Assembly: GCF_027580225.2 (NCBI RefSeq)
Contig: NC_073358.2
Location: 49,066,001 to 49,130,000 of the forward strand
Direction of reading: 5' to 3'
DNA length: 64,000 bases
Source of the DNA: Misgurnus anguillicaudatus
Lineage: Eukaryota; Chordata; Actinopteri; Cypriniformes; Cobitidae
The position numbers and the translations under genes were made by a program. The notes under the pieces are model-generated. The model did not search any database, was not told the DNA's origin, and saw only the letters and a program-made list of their open reading frames with translations. Below, piece by piece: positions 58,701 through 64,000 of the stretch (position 1 is the first letter of the stretch; each line of letters starts with the position of its first letter).

Positions 58701-61700
58701 GGTGGAGTTTTACCTGGATTAGCACGGCGGTGTTCTCATCCACAGTGATGACATCATAATCGGCTCCACCCAGCTTCGGTGCACACGGAGGATGTTTCCT
58801 CTCCAGCAGGGTCATATCATACCTGCCACAAAAGGAAAGGGGAAATAACTCCAGACAGATGCAAACTAGTGACACCTGCATGAACTCCACAGCTCAATGT
58901 GACACACGATGCAGAGGTTAAAGGTCGACTCACGTCGTCTCAAGTGCACGCTGAATCCTCGAGTGTTTCAGTAAACCCTCAGTGACAAACAGCACGAATG
59001 GAATTGAGTCCAGATATGACACAGTGTTACCGTCTTCTGTGAAATTTAAAATCATACATCACTCAAGTAAGAGACGACAAACGCAAGGCTGAGGCAACAC
59101 TGAACTTATTATAATCTATGACCAACACAGTCAGGATATTTTCTCTATAAAAAGACTACGGTATATACAGTAAAACTTTACGTAGTGTTGTGTTGTTTAA
59201 TGCTTTAATTAGAATAGAAATGAAAAATTTCTCATCTACACTGCAAAAAAATTTTTCAAGAAAAAAAATCTTAGTATCTTTGTCTTCAGTAGAAATATCT
59301 AAAACTTCTTAAATTAAGATGCTTTTTCTTGATGAGCAAAACGATCCAAGAAAATAAGTCTAGTTTTTAGACCAAAAATATCAAATTTAAATTATTTTTT
59401 GCATAAAACAAGCAAAAAAATCTGCCAATGGGGAAAGCAAATTTTTCTTGAATTTTTCTTGAATTTAGAGTTTAAGAAAAATTTTCCAGATTTTTTGCTT
59501 ACCCCATTGGCAGATTTTTTGCTTGTTTTATGCACAAAATCACTTAAATTTGATATTTTTAATCTAAAAACTAGACTAAGAATAGTTTTTTTTTGAAAAT
59601 AATTTTTTTGCAGTGTATAAAAATAATGTTTTGATTATTTTTGATTATTTAAAAAATTACTTTCTTACTTAAACATTTTTTTTTAAATCAAGATGTATTT
59701 TCTTGATGCGTGAAATGACCTAAGAAAATAAGTATATTGTTTACACTGCAAAAAAAAATTCTTTTCAAGGAAAAAAATCTTAGTATTTTTGTCTTGTTTT
59801 CAGTAAAAATATCTAAAAATTCTTAAATTAAAATGCTTTTTCTTTATGAGTAAAACGACCCAAGAAAATAAGTGATTTTGTGTATCAAACAAGCAAAAAA
59901 ATCTGTCAATGGGGTAAGCAAAAAAAGTCTTGCATTTTTTTTTAATTCAATAAAAATTCAAGTAAAATGTGCTTACCCCACTGGCAGATTTTTTTGCTTG
60001 TTTTATGCACAAAATCACTTAAATTATATAATTTTGGTCTAAAAACCAGACTTATTTTCTTGGGTCATTCATTTAATTAATTTAGTTAATCTTAATTGAA
60101 GAATCTTAAGATTTTTTACTGAAAACAAGACAAAAATACTAAGAATTTTTTTTCTTGAAAATCATTTTTGCAGTGCAGACAAAAAAATACAATTTAAGTG
60201 AATCTGCTAATGAGGTAAGAATTTTTTTCTTGAATTAAGTGTTCAAAAGTTCAGATTTTTTAGCTTGTTTTAAGCACAAATCCACTTAAACTTTTGTCTA
60301 AAAACTAGACTTATTTTCAAGTACATCTTGATTTAAGAATTTTTAGATTTTTGGTCTGAAAACAAGACAAAAATATTACATAAATAAGTAATTTTTTGCA
60401 GTGCAGCAAATTTTAATAAGCTGAGGTGCCTGGTTGCTAAAACCACGCCTGCATAGCTCGACATTAGTGATAGTAGCGGGAATCCACCTGTCACTCATGT
60501 GGCCACACCTTTAATTATGCAGAGCTTTATGGGTTAATATAATTCAAACGGATGAGTTACAAAAGAAATCACAGTTGTCATGAAAGGCAAAATTAGCTAT
60601 ATAGACCAAAACCTCTTTTTGTACCAGGCTGTAAACATTTACTTCTGCGATAATTTTGGACATTTTAACATGGGGGTCTATGGGATTTACACCGTTTTGG
60701 AACCTAGTGGCCAATCGATGAATTGCAGTTTAAGTCGGATTCACGAGAGAGACCGGAAGTTTGTCCCTTGGATAGGACAGGTTTTTATGGTAACACTGTA
60801 GCTTTATGCGAGTGTAAGATTGCTGGACTTACTAAACTCAGGCACAGCCGTGGAGAAAGAGATGTATGTGATGTTTCTCTCTGAACACACACTGCTGAAG
60901 GGCGAATGATCCACACAGTGAATCTCAAACACCAGGATGAAACTCTGCCATGGGAAATCAGGACCAATATGCTGACGGCACAACAGAACACACCTGCTCC
61001 TGGAAAGACTGCAGAGAGAAAAGGCAGAACTACAGTACCACATGACGCAAATGCTATCATAAATGGTATATATATTTCCAAATACGGAGATTTGTTTCTG
61101 CCTATACACAAACAGAATTACAACAGTTGACCAGTGGACGGCAAGCTGCTTAAGGTGGTTATTAAGTAAGTTGATCACTAGCACAACCTGCACACACACC
61201 TTTCCATCACTTCTCTGCTCGTAACTTTACAGTTTCCTTCTTTAGGAACCAGGGCATACACGGAGTCACCTAAAAAACGCACAAAATCAAGACGGTTTCT
61301 GCATAAAACCAATGTTACAAGAACATTTCTTAAGAAAATGAACTCACCTAATACCTGTCTGAGAGCTGCGAACACTTTTGTGGTTACAGTGTTCACCGTC
61401 AAAACCAGAGCCTGCATTCAACATTAAACATTCACATTGAGCGATATAATGTACAAATATGCACACTAATCTGTTATGCAGCCTAAAATATATGCCTATC
61501 TAAGGATTATTATGTTTTATACCACGGGGTTGTTGACTGCTTTATTCCGATTGGTTGAGAAATGTTCCAAGGGTATGCATTATTTTTCGATAAATGCACA
61601 CATAACATGTCAAATGTTTTAAAATAACCAACAGAGCAATGTCTGTGGTAACCGTGATATGTAAGGAATAATTGATGACGAGCCGTTGATTATTTTCGAA

Positions 61701-63004
61701 TAATTCAACGGCTCGTCGTCAAATTATTTACTTATTACACGGCTCTCTAAAATGCTTGATTTTGATTGGACAGTCGCAACATTTCAAAGTTTGTTCTATT
61801 TAGATAACTACCACGCAAAACTAATAATACACAGTAACCCGGATGCTGCAAATAATTTTGACAGGTACAGTTTAATATTACACAAAATTGAATATAAATA
61901 TTTTAATAACATATTCAGTATTATATTTACAAATACTTAAACGAAATAGCATGTTTGTGGCATTTGAACGCCTTGTCTTATGTTAAAAATGAAAGTAAAT
62001 GTGTTTTTCTCACGGAAGGTCTATATTCGTTAAAAATGAGCAAATAAAATATTTCAAATCAATATTTAATGCTCCTTACCTATGAGGTAAATAGTTGTGT
62101 AACAAGCTGGATAATGTACAGGCAGACGACTGTTATCGTGAAATAAGCCCCTTTAGTTTAATACAAGACCTGATCATACAGTCGGGGCTTATTTCTGCAA
62201 TAATAACCTGCTGCCTATAGACGGTTTCCGCGTCTGGTCCGAACTTTACTTTCGGTTTCTGTTTGTTTATTGGTCTGACTAGTTGCTAAACTGAACTCTT
62301 GAACAAATACCTCGTCGAAAATAACAAATGTTTTGGTTTCCTAGGTAATCTACGTGTTGTTTATTTTGCTTGTTAAATAAATAAACTACGTTTAAGTACT
62401 TTGTTGTTATTTATTCTTAGCGGAGTTTACCGGAAGTTACGTGTTGACCACGAAAGCCGTTTGTTTATGTTTTTATTGCTGAAACCGTCTATACATTACT
62501 CCTTACATAATTATTAAAGGAACAATAATGTGACTTTGTAATTTTATATGTGACCCTGGACCACAAAACCATCCATTTTTTAATTGAGACCGAATAAAAA
62601 AGCTTTCCATTGTGGTTTCTTAGGATAGGACAATATTTGAAGAGTTTCGTTTCAAAACGAGAGAAATCCATTTTTTAACATTTTTGTCAAAACGTTTATT
62701 ATTATGTTATCATGTTATTATTTTGTTTTATGGTACTTAGCTGTATTTTTTTAAGTTTTAAAGGTTTAAATCAAAACAAACCAACTGCAGTTGAATTGAA
62801 ATTAATTGGAATGCACAACCAAAAAACGAGATTTCAGAACAATAAAAAAAACGGTGGTTATCTCGTTTTGCAACGAAACTCTTCATTTGCTTGAGATACA
62901 ACTATGTGAAAATCTGGAATCTCAGGATGCACGAAAAAATCTAAATATTAAGAAAATTGCATTTAAAGTTGTACAAATGAAAACCTTAGCAACACATATT
63001 ACTA

Positions 63005-63076
<72 letters not shown>

Positions 63077-63771
63077 CGGAAGGTACAATATATCTTCATG
63101 AAACATGACCTTTAAAAAAATCTATAATTCTTACCCTTACAAAATGTATTGTTGGCTATTGCTACGAATATACCCGTGCAACTTATGAGTTGTTTTGTGG
63201 TCCAGGGTCACATATTAGGAAATAAGAAGATTAAAAAAAGAATTTAAAAAAACACGAATTTTTATGAAGTTTATTTAACTACGTTCGGGAGGAGCATGGT
63301 CATATGTGATCCAACCAATCAGCGCGAAGAGTTGCCGGTAAATAGCAGTCCCTCACCTTTTTCCCTTAACAGATTTTTTGCAGCATCCCTCCTCCACCCC
63401 ATCACCATATTCTCATCTAGTTTCATTTATCCCAGTTAAAGAGGGGGAGAGTACTCTGGGTCCGGGCTAAAATTCAGAGCTCGGAGCCCTCTCCTCGGAC
63501 AGCACGCCAAATATGCTTTAACTCATTCCCTATGCATTACACGTTAATGCGAACTCGTGAAACAACAAGATAATTTTTTCCGAAATGAATCTCACTTTGG
63601 TGTTGTGGTCAAGATGAGAGTTCATCCATGTGCTAATTTGATCCTGGAGCTCCAGCAGTTTGGGGTCAGGCTCTGGTCTCTTCCGACTGAGATACAGCAA
63701 CACCTCAAACTTCTTCATCAGCTCATCCAGACAGTTCAGAGCACAGGAGGTCTTTACTCGAGCCAGGTAAT
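49766..63771 (-). CDS. shoc1: Shortage-in-chiasmata 1 (SHOC1/ZIP2-like) meiotic protein, 3' thirteen exons
   Basis: Exons in transcript order: 63771-63596, 61411-61348, 61269-61200, 60999-60833, 59036-58934, 58822-58714, 58630-58509, 57588-57510, 57357-57226, 53576-53427, 53332-53092, 50783-50487, 49851-49766. All phases agree and give about 598 residues to a TGA at 49766; the 5' part lies beyond the window. SHOC1 is an XPF-nuclease-like protein that, with SPO16, stabilises crossover intermediates in meiosis. Recognised stretches: [82 protein letters not shown], then a disordered Ser/Gln-rich tail ending [12 protein letters not shown]. The central part is the degenerate nuclease fold and [13 protein letters not shown] starts the helix-hairpin-helix part. 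Exon 58630-58509 uses a GTCAGT donor and exon 53576-53427 a weak GTGCTA. Identity rests on my memory of mammalian SHOC1; the gene structure itself is seen directly. Confidence 0.78.
49988..50457. mobile_element. Inverted-repeat element (CTATAGACAGTTTC) in the last shoc1 intron
   Basis: Ends CTATAGACAGTTTCGGC and GATGAAACTGTCTATAG are inverted. A related element with CTATAGACGGTTTC ends is at 62215-62494. Part of it (50105-50162) recurs at about 51990-52048. No coding frame. Confidence 0.7.
50863..51119. mobile_element. MITE with CTTAAAGGGMTAGTTCACC ends
   Basis: Left CTTAAAGGGCTAGTTCACCC and right GGTGAACTATCCCTTTAAG are inverted, extended by AAAAATGAAAATT and its complement. I recognise it as a very abundant cyprinid MITE. 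Lies in the shoc1 intron between 53092 and 50783. Confidence 0.85.
51532..52721. mobile_element. hAT element, 1.19 kb, with nested repeats
   Basis: Ends TAGTGCTGCAACTAACAATT and CGATTAGTTGCAGCTCTA are inverted; exact duplication TATTACAT at 51524-51531 and 52722-52729. A fragment of the CTATAGAC family (51990-52048) and a complete MITE (52086-52324) lie inside. No transposase recognised. Confidence 0.88.
52086..52324. mobile_element. MITE with TGAAGAGTTTCGTT ends (copy 1)
   Basis: Left TGAAGAGTTTCGTTGCAAAA and right TTTTGCAACGAAACTCTTCA are perfect inverted repeats of 20 bases. It is closely similar throughout to 62638-62885 (shared GGAATGCACAACCAAAAAAC). Confidence 0.88.
53740..55625. repeat. 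Minisatellite, about 50-bp unit rich in GACGTC
   Basis: Roughly thirty-five tandem units of the form TTGGACGTCATATTTACGGC + AACATTTGACGTTTGAACTG + GGTAATTTA. Variants insert an extra ATTAGGACGTCA or TCTGGATGTCA of 11-13 bases. Each unit has a GACGTC palindrome and a TGACG half-site. Edge units are more diverged than central ones. Confidence 0.93.
55795..56259. mobile_element. Nested inverted-repeat element (TTTAAAGGTCCCG ends)
   Basis: Left TTTAAAGGTCCCGTACTTTC and right GAAAGAACGTGACCTTTAAA are inverted. The inside (56040-56100) matches the reverse strand of 12350-12400. Nested in 53598-56382. Confidence 0.7.
56700..57118. mobile_element. hAT-like element, about 420 bp
   Basis: Ends TAGGAATGTTCATATTGACC and AAATGACCATCCCTA are imperfect inverted repeats. 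Identical flanks AATTTATAT at 56691-56699 and 57119-57127 give an 8-9 bp target duplication. In the shoc1 intron upstream of the minisatellite element. Confidence 0.75.
59239..59615. repeat. Palindromic repeat (CACTGCAAAA family), copy 4
   Basis: Ends CACTGCAAAAAAATTTTTC and TTTTTTTGCAGTG; centre pairs CTGCCAATGGGGAAAGC with GCTTACCCCATTGGCAG. In a shoc1 intron. Confidence 0.85.
59744..60175. repeat. Palindromic repeat (CACTGCAAAA family), copy 5
   Basis: Ends CACTGCAAAAAAAAATTC and ATCATTTTTGCAGTG, with the same arm order as copy 4. A remnant of another copy fills 59616-59743. Confidence 0.85.
60176..60403. repeat. Palindromic repeat (CACTGCAAAA family), copy 6, shortened
   Basis: Directly abuts copy 5. 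Holds AGACTTATTTTCAAG, AAAACAAGACAAAAAT and a TTTTTTGCAGTG right end; the left terminus is eroded. Confidence 0.7.
60560..60790. repeat. Interspersed repeat related to 4590-4720
   Basis: Shares the pattern ACATGGSGGTYTATGGGA, CAATCGATGAATTG/CAGTCGATGAATTG and GAGAGAYCGGAAG with the intron 1 repeat of UGT copy A. Lies just 3' of shoc1 exon 60999-60833. Confidence 0.5.
61480..62200. repeat. Composite repeat in a shoc1 intron
   Basis: The section 61660-61720 contains an inverted pair (ACGAGCCGTTGA against TCAACGGCTCGT). The section 61735-62190 is related to 37225-37500. Confidence 0.55.
62215..62494. mobile_element. Inverted-repeat element (CTATAGACGGTTTC), second family member
   Basis: Ends CTATAGACGGTTTC and GAAACCGTCTATA are inverted. 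The inside shares CCTCGTCGAAAATAACAAAT-like sequence with the other member at 49988-50457 in inverse orientation. Confidence 0.65.
62638..62885. mobile_element. MITE with TGAAGAGTTTCGTT ends (copy 2)
   Basis: Left TGAAGAGTTTCGTTTCAAAA and right TTTTGCAACGAAACTCTTCA; very similar throughout to 52086-52324. In the shoc1 intron between 63596 and 61411. Confidence 0.85.
63013..63073. repeat. (TA)n microsatellite
   Basis: About 30 TA units. Confidence 0.95.
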
Positions 63772-64000
63772 CTATTTAAGGACAAACACTCTTCAATGAG
63801 AACAAGCGAACCTTGACAACCTCGGATCATGAGGCGTTTTAGGAGAAACACCCAAGACAAAGTTAATAGTTCAGTAAAAAGCAGAACTCCAAAAGGTCTC
63901 CTCAAAAACAAAAGTGACCATCATAATATTCCTCTGGTGGCTAAGTTCAGACCATTTCTATGAATGTTTTGGTCTTTTATTCACCAATGGCCGCGTGAAG

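Overview
The window reads as a transposon-rich stretch of a teleost chromosome, most likely a cyprinid (Danio/carp-like) fish. The evidence is multi-exon genes with GT-AG introns, a tandem array of fish UGT5-type glucuronosyltransferases, a tal2 gene, a shoc1-type meiotic gene, and many short inverted-repeat elements of the hAT, Tc1, PIF and P kinds with clear target-site duplications, in AT-rich microsatellite-laden DNA. There is no sign of operons, CRISPR arrays or prokaryotic genes.

Layout. 1-2.6 kb: broken LINE remnants cut up by nested small DNA transposons. 2.8-24.9 kb: UGT array, all on the minus strand. Three copies look intact (A 2793-6083, C 13474-17534, D 22725-24896), each with six exons and 525-526 codons. 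One copy (B 10231-11039) keeps only exons 4-6 and has lost a splice acceptor. Intergenic blocks repeat (A-B resembles C-D), so the array grew by segmental duplication; comparing the paralogues gives empty sites that prove several transposon insertions. 25-31 kb: no gene seen, palindromic repeats. 31.5-32.6 kb: tal2 (minus), a single coding exon with a likely 5' untranslated exon and TATA box. 33-39 kb: more DNA transposons, one carrying a 29-bp minisatellite. 39.2-46.7 kb: a nearly complete BEL/Pao LTR retrotransposon (plus strand) with 392-bp LTRs, 5-bp target duplication and a long pol frame, but at least three coding lesions. 46.7-49.3 kb: nested hAT elements and microsatellites. 49.8-63.8 kb: the 3' thirteen exons of a shoc1 (ZIP2/XPF-like, meiotic crossover) gene on the minus strand, assembled here by splice phase; its introns hold a ~2.8-kb inverted-repeat element with a ~50-bp minisatellite, hAT elements, and three adjacent copies of a palindromic repeat.

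The three gene loci are functionally unrelated: conjugation of small lipophilic compounds in the ER (UGTs), transcriptional control of neural/hematopoietic cells (tal2), and meiotic recombination (shoc1). All exon joins are inferred from splice signals and phase by eye; no alignment was run. I did not find a convincing new biological system; the most notable things are the decaying UGT copy, the paralogue-dated insertions, and the nested transposon/minisatellite structures.
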